From Intestinimonas timonensis (GTDB taxonomy: Bacteria; Bacillota; Clostridia; Oscillospirales; Oscillospiraceae), in assembly GCF_900626145.1 (NCBI RefSeq), contig NZ_LR130816.1, positions 476,264-540,263 of the forward strand: a DNA stretch of 64,000 nucleotides, written 5' to 3'. Made by a program: the position numbers and the translations under genes. The notes beneath the pieces were generated by a model, which saw only the letters and a program-made list of their open reading frames with translations, made no database searches and was not told where the DNA came from. Shown here piece by piece: positions 37,471-45,368 of this stretch. Position 1 is the first letter of the stretch, and each line of letters begins with the position of its first letter.

Positions 37471-37640
37471 CGCCGCGTCAGCGGCGTCCAAGCGTTTTGC
37501 CCGGCGGGCAAAACCTTGCGGCGGGACCATTCATTTGTCCCGCCGAAGATGCTGTCCGGGTCCCCATCCGGCCCTGGCCGGATGGGAGGCATATTGCAGA
37601 AAACGGTTATAAGTATCTGGAGCTGGCCGACATCTCTTAA
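37471..37640 (+). repeat. hairpin train P1-P4 plus orphan copy of the topoisomerase 3' end
   Basis: Modules in order: P1 CGCCGC-GTCA-GCGGCG (37471-37486); P2 CAAGCGTTTTGCCC...CAAAACCTTG (37489-37518); P3 GGCGGGAC/GTCCCGCC with TTCA in the loop (37520-37544); P4 GGGTCCCC then a paired ATCCGGCC/GGCCGGAT arm (37558-37586). Three bases later, 37590-37640 repeats the last 51 bp of the topoisomerase gene: same 16 residues and a stop, 11 of 51 bases changed, all silent. The same order of modules, followed by a gene-end copy, occurs behind lepA. The rest of the 37415-37696 gap holds no gene. Confidence 0.88.
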
Positions 37641-37696
37641 AAGACTGCAGCCCCGCCGGTCCCCACCCACAACGGAATAAGGAAAAGGAGGTCCCC

Positions 37697-39727
37697 ATGA
37701 AAAAGCTGATTTCCATTCTGCTGACCCTGGCGCTGACTCTGTCCCTTTCCGCACCCGCCCTGGCAGCCGCCCCGGAGGAGGCACCTCTGCCCGATCTGAT
37801 TGATCCCCCTCTTCCCGTGGAGGATACGCTGGTCATCCGGGACTCCGGCTATCCCATGGACGCCGAGACGGTGGCCTGGCTGGAGGCCCACCCCGAGGAG
37901 GCCGCCGCCATGGAGGCGGCGATCGACACCTATGTCCAGGAGACGTGGTACTATGACTCCGTGGCCGAGATGGCCGAATACTGGGGGGAGTCGGAGGCCT
38001 ACATCCGGGACATGCTTCTGGAGGAGCAGGTCTGGGCGGCCATGGTCCAGGAGGAGGAGCAGGCGGCCCAGGCTGAGTACGCCGCCGCCCACCCCGGCTA
38101 CCTGGACGGCTTCGACCCCGACGCCTGGCTCCGGACGGCCTACCCCGATTACAGAGACCCGGAGGAGGCCTTTATGGCCGACTACGATCTGGCCGACCGG
38201 GCGGCCTTTGAGGCGTACATGAAGGCGGACTACACCAACCATCTGATTCGGATGGAGAACCTCCGGAGCGAGCGTGACGCCGCATTGGCAGAGGCCCCCG
38301 CCGCTCTGGACGGCTTCGACGTGGATGACTACTTCACCCAGGAGTACCCCTACTATTCCGACCAGGAGGAGTTCATGGCCGACTATGGCCTTCTGGACCG
38401 GACCGAGTTCGAGACCTATCTCACCTGGGAGTATCTGATCTACTATGCCGCTCCGGAGGGGAATGATCCCTGGACCGACGACCTCAAAGAGGCCCTGGGC
38501 GGTGTCCCCGGGGAGCTGGGGATCATGGTCAACGGTACCTACCTGACCTTCACGGGCGACAAGCCCTATGCCGAAGACGGCGTCACCTACGTCCCCGCCG
38601 CTGAGCTGGGGGAGGCCCTGGGCCTGGAGCTCACCGGCGACTATGTCACCCTGCGGGAGATGGCCCAGGCCGCCGGCTGTGAGATCTGGTGGGACCAGGC
38701 CTATGAGACCGCCGTGGTCATAGACCCCGACGTCCTGGTGGCGGCCATCGACAGCGGTTTCACCGCCCTCAACGGCGTGCTGGCCAAAAACACCCTGGAC
38801 TGGGAGCGCTGGGCGGAGAGCGAGGACTGGAACGTCACCCTCACCATGTTCGACACCCTCAACGGGGACAAGACCTATCCCATGACCCTGACCCAGGAGA
38901 GTCTCTACGGCCCGGAGGGCCTCCAGACCACGGGTGAATACGACCTGTCCGCCCTGATGACCCTGTTGGAGCAGATGGGGCTGCTGGAGTATGTGGGTGA
39001 GGATGAGCTGAAGGTGGTCTCCGCCGTCCTCAGCGGGGACTATGAGCTGCGCTGGGACACCGAGACCGGAGCCATGGCCTTTACCGCCTCCTGCCTGCCC
39101 GACCTTCTCTCCATGATGGGTACCCCCTATCCCAAGGACCTGTGGTTCACCATGGACGGGGAGACGACAGAGGAGCTGAGCACCCTCTTCTCCGACCTGA
39201 TGGACCAGGAGGAGCCCGTCACCGTGGGCGATCTGGTGTGGTACCTCTACGCGTCCACTACGGCGCCCTGGTCTGACCCCGTCCTCTACTGGAGCGAGGC
39301 CACGGAGCTGGCCGCCGGGATGTCCATCTTCCTGGGGGACGACGCTCTGGTCCGGGAGGGGGATGCCTGGGTGCTGCGGCTGGGCATGTCCGAGCTGGCC
39401 GGCCTGCTGGGCTACAGTGAGGAGGACTACGACTATCTGGGCCTCCAGGACTTCGCCCTGGAGTGTGCCTTCGGCGACGACGGCACCGTCACCGGCAGTC
39501 TGCTGTGCCTCACCCCCGACGAGAGCTGGTCTCCCGCCATGCGTATTGCTGCCGATTGGAAGTTTGACCTCACCAGCGGCAGACTGGAGGCCGAACTCCA
39601 CCTCAAGAACCAGATGAAGCTGACCATCACCACCTCCACCGCCCTGGAGGAGACCGGCGAAAAGCCGGAGACCCAGGTGCCCGAGGGGGCCGCCTCCATG
39701 GCCCTGGAGGACCTGACCGGCTGGTGA
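37697..39727 (+). CDS. secreted protein with internal repeat and copper-amine-oxidase-like N domain
   Basis: A 676-residue acidic exported protein. Signal peptide residues 1-24 (ends PALAAA). Two related segments follow: LDGFDPDAWLRTAYPDYRD ... EEAFMADYDLADRAAFEAY and LDGFDVDDYFTQEYPYYSD ... EEFMADYGLLDRTEFETY, about 70 residues each. Near residues 275-350 is a stalk-like domain of the copper amine oxidase N type (IMVNGTYLTFTGDKPYAEDG, TYVPAAELGEALGL), known in Firmicutes surface proteins. No catalytic site is recognised. It lies between two topoisomerase subunit genes, an odd position for a surface protein. AAAGGAGG precedes ATG 37697. Confidence 0.82.
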   Translation: MKKLISILLTLALTLSLSAPALAAAPEEAPLPDLIDPPLPVEDTLVIRDSGYPMDAETVAWLEAHPEEAAAMEAAIDTYVQETWYYDSVAEMAEYWGESEAYIRDMLLEEQVWAAMVQEEEQAAQAEYAAAHPGYLDGFDPDAWLRTAYPDYRDPEEAFMADYDLADRAAFEAYMKADYTNHLIRMENLRSERDAALAEAPAALDGFDVDDYFTQEYPYYSDQEEFMADYGLLDRTEFETYLTWEYLIYYAAPEGNDPWTDDLKEALGGVPGELGIMVNGTYLTFTGDKPYAEDGVTYVPAAELGEALGLELTGDYVTLREMAQAAGCEIWWDQAYETAVVIDPDVLVAAIDSGFTALNGVLAKNTLDWERWAESEDWNVTLTMFDTLNGDKTYPMTLTQESLYGPEGLQTTGEYDLSALMTLLEQMGLLEYVGEDELKVVSAVLSGDYELRWDTETGAMAFTASCLPDLLSMMGTPYPKDLWFTMDGETTEELSTLFSDLMDQEEPVTVGDLVWYLYASTTAPWSDPVLYWSEATELAAGMSIFLGDDALVREGDAWVLRLGMSELAGLLGYSEEDYDYLGLQDFALECAFGDDGTVTGSLLCLTPDESWSPAMRIAADWKFDLTSGRLEAELHLKNQMKLTITTSTALEETGEKPETQVPEGAASMALEDLTGW

Positions 39728-39763
39728 GCCGCCATCTGACCATCGTATAAAGGACTGATACCA

Positions 39764-42004
39764 TTGGCTAAGAAGAAGACCCCCCAGGAGGGGGGCAAGC
39801 GGGTGGACGACTCCAACGTCCTGGGCCTTCACGCCGAGGTGCTGGAGCAGCCCATCACCCAGACCCTGGAAATCAACTATATGCCCTACGCCATGAGCGT
39901 CATCGTCTCCCGGGCCATCCCGGAGATCGACGGCTTCAAGCCCTCCCACCGCAAGCTCCTCTACACCATGTACCAGATGAAGCTGCTGGGTGGGAACCGG
40001 ACCAAGTCGGCCAACGTGGTGGGCGCCACCATGAAGCTCAATCCCCACGGCGACGCCGCCATCTACGACACCATGGTCCGCCTCAGCCGGGGCTACGGCG
40101 CCCTCCTCCACCCCCTGGTGGACTCCAAGGGCAACTTCGGCAAGGTGTACTCCCGGGACATGGCCTGGGCCGCCCCCCGTTACACTGAGGTGCGCCTGGA
40201 CCCCATCTGCGCTGAGTTCTTCCGGGACATCGACCAGGACGCCGTGGACTTTGTGCCCAACTACGACGGCACCATGGCCGAGCCCACCCTCCTGCCCACC
40301 ACCTTCCCCAACGTGCTGGTGTCCTCCAATATGGGCATCGCCGTGGGCATGGCCTCCAACATCTGCGGCTTCAACCTGGCCGAGGTGTGCGACACCACCG
40401 CCGCCTACCTCAAAAACCCCAACTGTGACCTGATGGCCACCCTGAAGGCCCCAGATTTCCCCACCGGCGGCGAGCTCCTCTACGACGAGCGGGAGCTCAG
40501 CGCCATCTATGAGACCGGCCGGGGCTCCTTCAAGGTCCAGGCCCGGTGGCGGTACGTGAAGGAAGAAAACCTCATCGAGATCTACGAGATCCCCTACTCC
40601 ACCACCGTGGAGGCCATCATGGACAAGGTCTCTGAGCTGGTGAAGAACGGCAAGGTGAAGGAGATCTCCGACATGCGGGACGAGACCGACCTGAGCGGCC
40701 TCAAGCTCACCATGGACCTGAAGCGGGGCACCGACCCGGACAAGCTCATGGCCAAGCTCTTCCGCATGACCCCCCTGCGGGACTCCTTCTCCTGCAACTT
40801 CAACATCCTCATCGCCGGCATGCCCCGGGTCATGGGGGTGCGGCAGATCCTGGAGGAGTGGACGGCCTGGCGTATGGAGTCCATCCGCCGCCGGACCTAC
40901 TTCGTCCTGGGCAAGCGCCGGGAAAAGCTCCACCTCCTCCAGGGCCTCCAGAAGATCCTGCTGGACATCGACAAGGCCATTAAAATCATCCGGGAGACCG
41001 AGGAGGACGCCGAGGTGGTGCCCAACCTGATGATCGGCTTCGGCATCGACGAGGTCCAGGCCGAGTATGTGGCCGACATTAAGCTGCGCAACATCAACAA
41101 GGAGTATATCCTCAAGCGGACCCGTGAGACGGAGGACCTGGAAAAGGAGATCGCCGACCTCCAGGACCTGGTGGACAGCCCTGGCCGCATCAAAAAGACC
41201 ATCGTGGCCGAGCTCGCGGCTGTCAAGAAGAAGTACGCCGCCCCCCGGCGGACCGGGCTCCTCTACGACCTGCCCGAGGAGACCGACGACGGCGGGGAGG
41301 ACGTGCCCGACTACCCGGTAAATGTTTTCCTCTCCAAAGAGGGCTATTTCAAAAAAATCACCCCCCAGTCCCTGCGCATGAGCTCGGAGCAGAAATACAA
41401 GGAGGGGGACGGCGCCTACCTCCAGTGGGAGTGCACCAACCGGGACGAGCTGCTGGTCTTTACCGACCGCCAGCAGTGCTACAAGACCCGCATGAGCGAC
41501 TTCGAGGACGCCAAGGCCAGCGTGCTGGGCGACTACCTGCCCACCAAGCTGGGCTTCGACGAGGGGGAGAGCTTCCTCTGGGCCTGCGTGCCCGGGGACT
41601 ACTCCGGAAACCTCCTCTTCTTCTTTGAAAACGGCAAGGTGGCCCGGGTAGAGCTGGCCGGCTACCAGACCCAGACGAGAAGAAAGCGCCTTACCGGGGC
41701 ATACTCTGATAAGAGCCCCCTGGTCCGGGGCTTCCTCCTCCGGGAGGATATGGAGATGGCGGTGTGGTCCACCGAGGGCCGCTGCCTCATCTTCCACACC
41801 GCCGCCCTCAACCCCAAGACCACCCGTACCACCCAGGGCGTGGCGGTGATGACCCTCAAGCCCAAGTATAAGGTGGAGGGTGCCGCCCCCCTGGACCAGA
41901 CCCCCATCCAGAATGCCGCCCGCTACCGGGCCCGGAGCCTGCCGGTGTCCGGCGCCCTTCTGAAGGAGGAGGACCGGGGCGAGGAGCAGATGAGCCTGCT
42001 GTGA
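39764..42004 (+). CDS. type IIA topoisomerase, divergent GyrA/ParC-like subunit
   Basis: A 746-residue DNA breakage-reunion subunit. It starts with the YAMSVIVSRAIPEIDGFKPSHRKLLY segment of the family; the catalytic pair is R139-Y140 in AAPRYTEVRL. The loop before it (DSKGNFGKVYSRDMAWAAPRY) differs from the usual DGQGNFGSxDGD. A coiled coil (EKEIADLQDLVDSP) and a degenerate C-terminal beta-pinwheel follow; the GyrA box is absent, so DNA wrapping of the gyrase kind is unlikely. It pairs with the B subunit at 35429, most likely as a topoisomerase IV-like decatenase. Start is TTG 39764 after AAAGGA. Tail ends in acidic residues. Confidence 0.92.
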   Translation: MAKKKTPQEGGKRVDDSNVLGLHAEVLEQPITQTLEINYMPYAMSVIVSRAIPEIDGFKPSHRKLLYTMYQMKLLGGNRTKSANVVGATMKLNPHGDAAIYDTMVRLSRGYGALLHPLVDSKGNFGKVYSRDMAWAAPRYTEVRLDPICAEFFRDIDQDAVDFVPNYDGTMAEPTLLPTTFPNVLVSSNMGIAVGMASNICGFNLAEVCDTTAAYLKNPNCDLMATLKAPDFPTGGELLYDERELSAIYETGRGSFKVQARWRYVKEENLIEIYEIPYSTTVEAIMDKVSELVKNGKVKEISDMRDETDLSGLKLTMDLKRGTDPDKLMAKLFRMTPLRDSFSCNFNILIAGMPRVMGVRQILEEWTAWRMESIRRRTYFVLGKRREKLHLLQGLQKILLDIDKAIKIIRETEEDAEVVPNLMIGFGIDEVQAEYVADIKLRNINKEYILKRTRETEDLEKEIADLQDLVDSPGRIKKTIVAELAAVKKKYAAPRRTGLLYDLPEETDDGGEDVPDYPVNVFLSKEGYFKKITPQSLRMSSEQKYKEGDGAYLQWECTNRDELLVFTDRQQCYKTRMSDFEDAKASVLGDYLPTKLGFDEGESFLWACVPGDYSGNLLFFFENGKVARVELAGYQTQTRRKRLTGAYSDKSPLVRGFLLREDMEMAVWSTEGRCLIFHTAALNPKTTRTTQGVAVMTLKPKYKVEGAAPLDQTPIQNAARYRARSLPVSGALLKEEDRGEEQMSLL

Positions 42005-42035
42005 TGGAAGATCCCAATCCCCTCTGGAGGTATCT

Positions 42036-42905
42036 ATGAAAAAGTCCCTGAGCAAAACCCTGCTGGCCTATATGTGGATCACCATGGCGTCGGTGATCTA
42101 CGCCGTGGGCTTCAACTGGTGCTACGAGCCCAACCAGATCGGCTTCGGCGGCATTACCGGTGTGGCCCAGATCATCAACGCCTTCCTGCCCTGGGCCCCC
42201 ATCGGCACCGTGGTCATCATCCTCAACGCCCCGCTCTTCCTGCTGGGCTGGCGGCTGCTGGGAGGGCATCTCCTTCTCTCTTCCCTCTACGCCATGTTCG
42301 TCTCCTCCCTGGCCATCGACGTGCTCCACATGTTCCACACCTTCCAGCCCATGGACCCCATGCTGGCCACCATCTACGGCGGCTTGCTCATGGGGGGCTC
42401 CCTGGGCATCGTCTTCCTCCAGGGCGCCACCACCGGCGGCACCGACCTCATCGCCCGGCTCCTGAAGCTGAAGCTGGCCTGGCTGCCCATGGGCAAGATC
42501 CTCATGGCCACCGACCTGGTGGTCATCGTGGCGGTGGCCCTGGCCTTTGGCAACATATACAGCGCCCTCTACGGCGTGGTGGCCCTCTTCCTCTCCTCTA
42601 AGGTGATGGATATGGTCCTCTACGGCCTGGACACCGCCAAGGTGGCCTATATCATCAGTCAGGACTCCCGGACCATCGCCCAGAAGCTCACCCGGGACCT
42701 GGACCGAGGCGTCACCATTCTCCAGGGCCGGGGCGCCTGGTCGGGTCAGGACAAGGAGGTGCTCATGTGCGCCTTCAAGCAGCGGCAGATCGTGGCCATG
42801 AAGCGGATGGTCAAGGAGGTGGACCCCGCCGCCTTCCTCATCGTCTGCGACGCCCACGACGTTATGGGCGAGGGGTTCCGGGAGTACCAGCAAAACGACT
42901 TGTGA
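42036..42905 (+). CDS. YitT family membrane protein (second copy)
   Basis: A 289-residue paralogue of the protein at 14917: YitT membrane block (GFNWCYEPNQIGFGGITG; GGSLGIVFLQGATTGGTDLIARLL) and DUF2179 (TAKVAYIISQDSRTIAQKL ... GVTILQGRGAWSGQDKEVLMC). The GATTGGTD motif is the hallmark of the family and is better kept here than in the first copy. Function unknown. It starts 31 bp after the topoisomerase A gene with GGAGG before ATG 42036, and is followed closely by the LUD gene, so it is likely part of one transcript. Confidence 0.93.
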   Translation: MKKSLSKTLLAYMWITMASVIYAVGFNWCYEPNQIGFGGITGVAQIINAFLPWAPIGTVVIILNAPLFLLGWRLLGGHLLLSSLYAMFVSSLAIDVLHMFHTFQPMDPMLATIYGGLLMGGSLGIVFLQGATTGGTDLIARLLKLKLAWLPMGKILMATDLVVIVAVALAFGNIYSALYGVVALFLSSKVMDMVLYGLDTAKVAYIISQDSRTIAQKLTRDLDRGVTILQGRGAWSGQDKEVLMCAFKQRQIVAMKRMVKEVDPAAFLIVCDAHDVMGEGFREYQQNDL

Positions 42906-42924
42906 TGTGAAAGAAGGGTGTTTT

Positions 42925-43512
42925 ATGGCAGATCTCGAAAAATTGCAGAAGAGTCTGGAGGCGGAGGGCTTTGCCGTCTCCCGCTTCGATACGGCGGCCC
43001 AGGCCGCCGACTACTTAGACGCAGCCCTGGACGGTAAGACCATCGGCATCGGCGGCTCCATCACCGTCCAGGAGATGGGGCTGGGGGAGCGGCTGGCAAA
43101 ACACAACACCGTCCTCTGGCACTGGGGCGGGAGCACCCTCCAGGAGGCCGCCGGCGCCCAGGTCTACCTCACCTCGGTGAACGGCGCCGCTGAGACCGGC
43201 GAGCTCATCAACATCGACGGCACCGGCAACCGGGTGGCCTCGGGGCTCTTCGGCCATGAGAAGGTGTACTTCATCGTGGGCCGGAACAAGGTGGTCCCAG
43301 ACTACGACGCCGCCCTCTGGCGGGCCCGGAACATCGCCGCCCCCAAGAACGCCCAGCGGCTGGGCCGCAAGACCCCCTGCGCCGCCAAGGGCGACCGCTG
43401 CTACGACTGCAAGAGCCCCGAGCGGATCTGCCGGGCCCTGGTGGTGTACTGGGAGAAGCCCAACAGCATGGACATGGAAGTGGTGCTGGTGGATGAGGAC
43501 CTGGGCTATTAA
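42925..43512 (+). CDS. LUD-domain protein (LutC/YkgG family)
   Basis: A 195-residue LUD protein: DGKTIGIGGSITVQEMGL, LTSVNGAAETGELINIDGTGNR and the Cys-containing tail CYDCKSPERICRALVVYW. The family includes LutC of lactate oxidation but stand-alone members like this one (DUF162) have no proven activity; the Cys cluster could bind a metal or iron-sulfur centre. No lutA or lutB is nearby, so lactate oxidation is not implied. ATG 42925 follows GAAGGG; an earlier in-frame ATG at 42907 lacks a ribosome site. Confidence 0.92.
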   Translation: MADLEKLQKSLEAEGFAVSRFDTAAQAADYLDAALDGKTIGIGGSITVQEMGLGERLAKHNTVLWHWGGSTLQEAAGAQVYLTSVNGAAETGELINIDGTGNRVASGLFGHEKVYFIVGRNKVVPDYDAALWRARNIAAPKNAQRLGRKTPCAAKGDRCYDCKSPERICRALVVYWEKPNSMDMEVVLVDEDLGY

Positions 43513-44617
43513 GGGGCGCTTTGCCGCCCTGACTCTGGCCCTGCTGTCTGTGCTCAGCGGCTGTTCAGCCATGCTGGAGCGGGAGTACCAGTCGGTGGAG
43601 CCCCACATCCGGCTCAGCGTGGCGGAGGACGATTCCAACGCCGTGTGGGCGGAGAGCTACTCAGAGCTCCAGAGCGCCATCCTGGCCCAGGTGAAGGCCC
43701 ACCAGGAGGTGGGCGTCATCCGCCTGAAGAACTGGAAGGGGGACGTGGAGGAGCAGCTCACCCGGGCCTGCGACGAGATCAGCCACTCCGACCCCCTGGG
43801 AGCCTACGTCGTGGACCGCATCCAGCACAGCTTCACCCGGATGGTCTCCTACTATGAGGCCACCATCACCATCGACTACCGTCGCTCGGCGGAGCAGATC
43901 GCCGCCGTCACCACCGTCACCGGCAGCGGCGCCATCCGGGCCGAGCTGCTGGACGCCCTGGACGGCTTCGTCCCAGAGACGGTCTTCCAGATCAACTACT
44001 TTGACGAGACCCAGGATGCCGACTACATCCGGAACCTCATCCGGGAGGCCTACTATGACCTGCCCGCCGCCGCCCTGGGTATGCCCGAGGCCCAGGTGAA
44101 CCTGTACCCCGATGCGGGGAGCCGGCGGGTGGTGGAGGTCCTCCTCACCTATCCCGAGGACACCAAGACCCTCCAGGGCAAGCGGGTACAGATGGAGGAC
44201 GCCGCCACCGACCTGGTGGAGCCCTACCGTACCGGCCTTGCCGACCGTGTGTTGGCCTCGGTGCTCTTCAGCACCCTGCGGGAGCGCTCCGACGCCGACG
44301 GGGCGGCGGGATCTACCGCCTACCACGCTCTGGTAGAGGGAGCCGCCGACAGCGAGGGTATGGCCCTGGCCTACAAGGAGCTGTGCGATCTCACGGAGCT
44401 GCCCTGTCAGGTGGTGGAGGGGGATCTGGATGGCGTTCCTCACTTCTGGACCATCGTCACCCTGGGGGAGGGGAGCTTCCATGTGGACCCCTCCCGGGAG
44501 GATGGCGTCCTCCTCACCGACGCCCAGATGGCCCAGGCGGGCTATACCTGGCCGGAGGGAGAATACCCCGTCTGCGGCGAGGCGGAGATCCCCACAGAAG
44601 AAAATGTAGAAAATTGA
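43493..44617 (+). CDS. lipoprotein with transglutaminase-like domain lacking the catalytic Cys
   Basis: A 374-residue exported lipoprotein: short signal (TLALLSVLSGC lipobox) and a C-terminal transglutaminase-like fold (residues about 270-345). In the family the core reads G-x-C-E-G-Y-A followed by HAW and HVDP. Here the Cys position is Ser (AADSEGMALAYKELCD), HAW is HFW, and HVDPS is kept, so a thiol peptidase or transferase reaction is unlikely. Possible role is binding of peptidoglycan or peptides. The start at 43493 lies within the LUD gene (20-bp overlap), and is chosen because it gives a full signal sequence; its ribosome site is weak. Confidence 0.82.
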   Translation: MRTWAIKGRFAALTLALLSVLSGCSAMLEREYQSVEPHIRLSVAEDDSNAVWAESYSELQSAILAQVKAHQEVGVIRLKNWKGDVEEQLTRACDEISHSDPLGAYVVDRIQHSFTRMVSYYEATITIDYRRSAEQIAAVTTVTGSGAIRAELLDALDGFVPETVFQINYFDETQDADYIRNLIREAYYDLPAAALGMPEAQVNLYPDAGSRRVVEVLLTYPEDTKTLQGKRVQMEDAATDLVEPYRTGLADRVLASVLFSTLRERSDADGAAGSTAYHALVEGAADSEGMALAYKELCDLTELPCQVVEGDLDGVPHFWTIVTLGEGSFHVDPSREDGVLLTDAQMAQAGYTWPEGEYPVCGEAEIPTEENVEN

Positions 44618-44625
44618 AAAAACTA

Positions 44626-44654
44626 TTGACAGAAGCGGCAAGTGTGGCTATAAT
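44626..44654 (+). promoter_or_regulatory. tRNA-Gly promoter
   Basis: TTGACA (44626-44631), 17-nt spacer, TATAAT (44649-44654): full consensus, 14 nt before the tRNA. Confidence 0.93.
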
Positions 44655-44668
44655 ATCATTTGTCGCTT

Positions 44669-44744
44669 GCAGGTGTAGCTCATCTGGTAGAGCGCCACCT
44701 TGCCAAGGTGGAGGTAGCGAGTTCGAGCCTCGTCACCTGCTCCA
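44669..44744 (+). tRNA. tRNA-Gly (GCC)
   Basis: A 76-nt cloverleaf with acceptor GCAGGTG/CACCTGC, D arm with AGCTCA..TGGTAGAGC, anticodon stem CCACC/GGTGG with loop TTGCCAA (anticodon GCC at 44702-44704), T arm with GTTCGAGCC, and an encoded TCCA end. It decodes GGC/GGT, the dominant Gly codons here. Its last 29 nt before the final A (44715-44743) recur exactly at 44911-44939. Confidence 0.97.
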
Positions 44745-44789
44745 GCAAAAAGAAAACGGACTGCTTTTGCAGTCCGTTTTCTTTTTGCT
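44744..44789 (+). terminator. tRNA-Gly terminator
   Basis: A 21-bp perfect stem, AGCAAAAAGAAAACGGACTG(C) with its complement, around TTTT; T-rich 3' arm. Confidence 0.93.
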
Positions 44790-45215
44790 GTGAATAAGCT
44801 GTCCTTTGGAGAGAACTCGCTGCCTCCACCACAAAAATGCGGTGTAGCCGCATTTTTTGCGATCCGGAGGTGCGGGGTCCCCGCAAAAGCGGCGCTTTTG
44901 TGGGGTGCGATAGCGAGTTCGAGCCTCGTCACCTGCTCCTCGTCGGAGCAAGCGCCATATCCCTTGCTCTGACTTTTGAAAAAAGTCAGAGCGCGCTCAT
45001 TTTGCTGCTCCTCCTCTCCAAACCGGACCCGCTGCGCTGGGCTCCGGTTTGGTCTCCATCGGGGGTGTTTTGGGTTCCGCCGCCCGCCGGGCGGCTCCAC
45101 CCTTCGGAACTGCACATGCTCGGGGCAAGTGAATTGCCCCTGCGCCAAGGTTTTGTCCTGCGGGCAAAACGCTTGTGCGGCGCAGACGCGCCGCCGGCCC
45201 GCTGGGCCGGTGAGT
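44790..45215. repeat. hairpin-repeat tract with a partial tRNA-Gly copy
   Basis: From left: an inverted 18-nt match to tRNA-Gly (44813-44830, one mismatch); P4 hairpin GGGGTCCCC...TTTTGTGGGG (44874-44905); an exact 29-nt copy of the tRNA 3' end (44911-44939); then, oriented on the minus strand, P5 (45018-45052; arms CCAAACCGGA/TCCGGTTTGG around ACCCGCTGCGCTGGGCT), a GGGTTCCGCCG/CGGCTCCACCC hairpin (45072-45102), P3 (45122-45140), P2 (45146-45175) and P1 (45177-45194). The order P1-P2-P3 matches the topoisomerase and lepA loci. No gene is supported; 45216-45368 holds nothing clear except the ribosome site of the next gene. Confidence 0.88.
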
Positions 45216-45368
45216 GCGCAGAGAGAGGATACGGCCCCGGTCGTGTCCTTTTTTTATGCCTGGGCAGATGGGCTGTGCCCCTTTGCCAAAAAACTTTTTT
45301 CACTCACGAAAACTTTCCACCCACCCCTCCGTCTAACATACAGAAAGACAGAGAAGGAGGGGAGCCGC

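Noticed and set aside
37364..37640. Diversity-generating retroelement (variable and template repeats) at the topoisomerase and lepA ends
   Set aside because: DGRs change adenines and alter amino acids. Here all differences are silent and not A-specific, and there is no reverse transcriptase nearby.
37637..42055. Very long open frame on the minus strand opposite the topoisomerase A gene (and similar ones at 7041-10466, 22077-24881, 17435-20065)
   Set aside because: They mirror clear genes on the other strand. GC-rich codon bias keeps the antisense frame open; the translations are low-complexity Gly/Val/Leu/His-rich and match no family.
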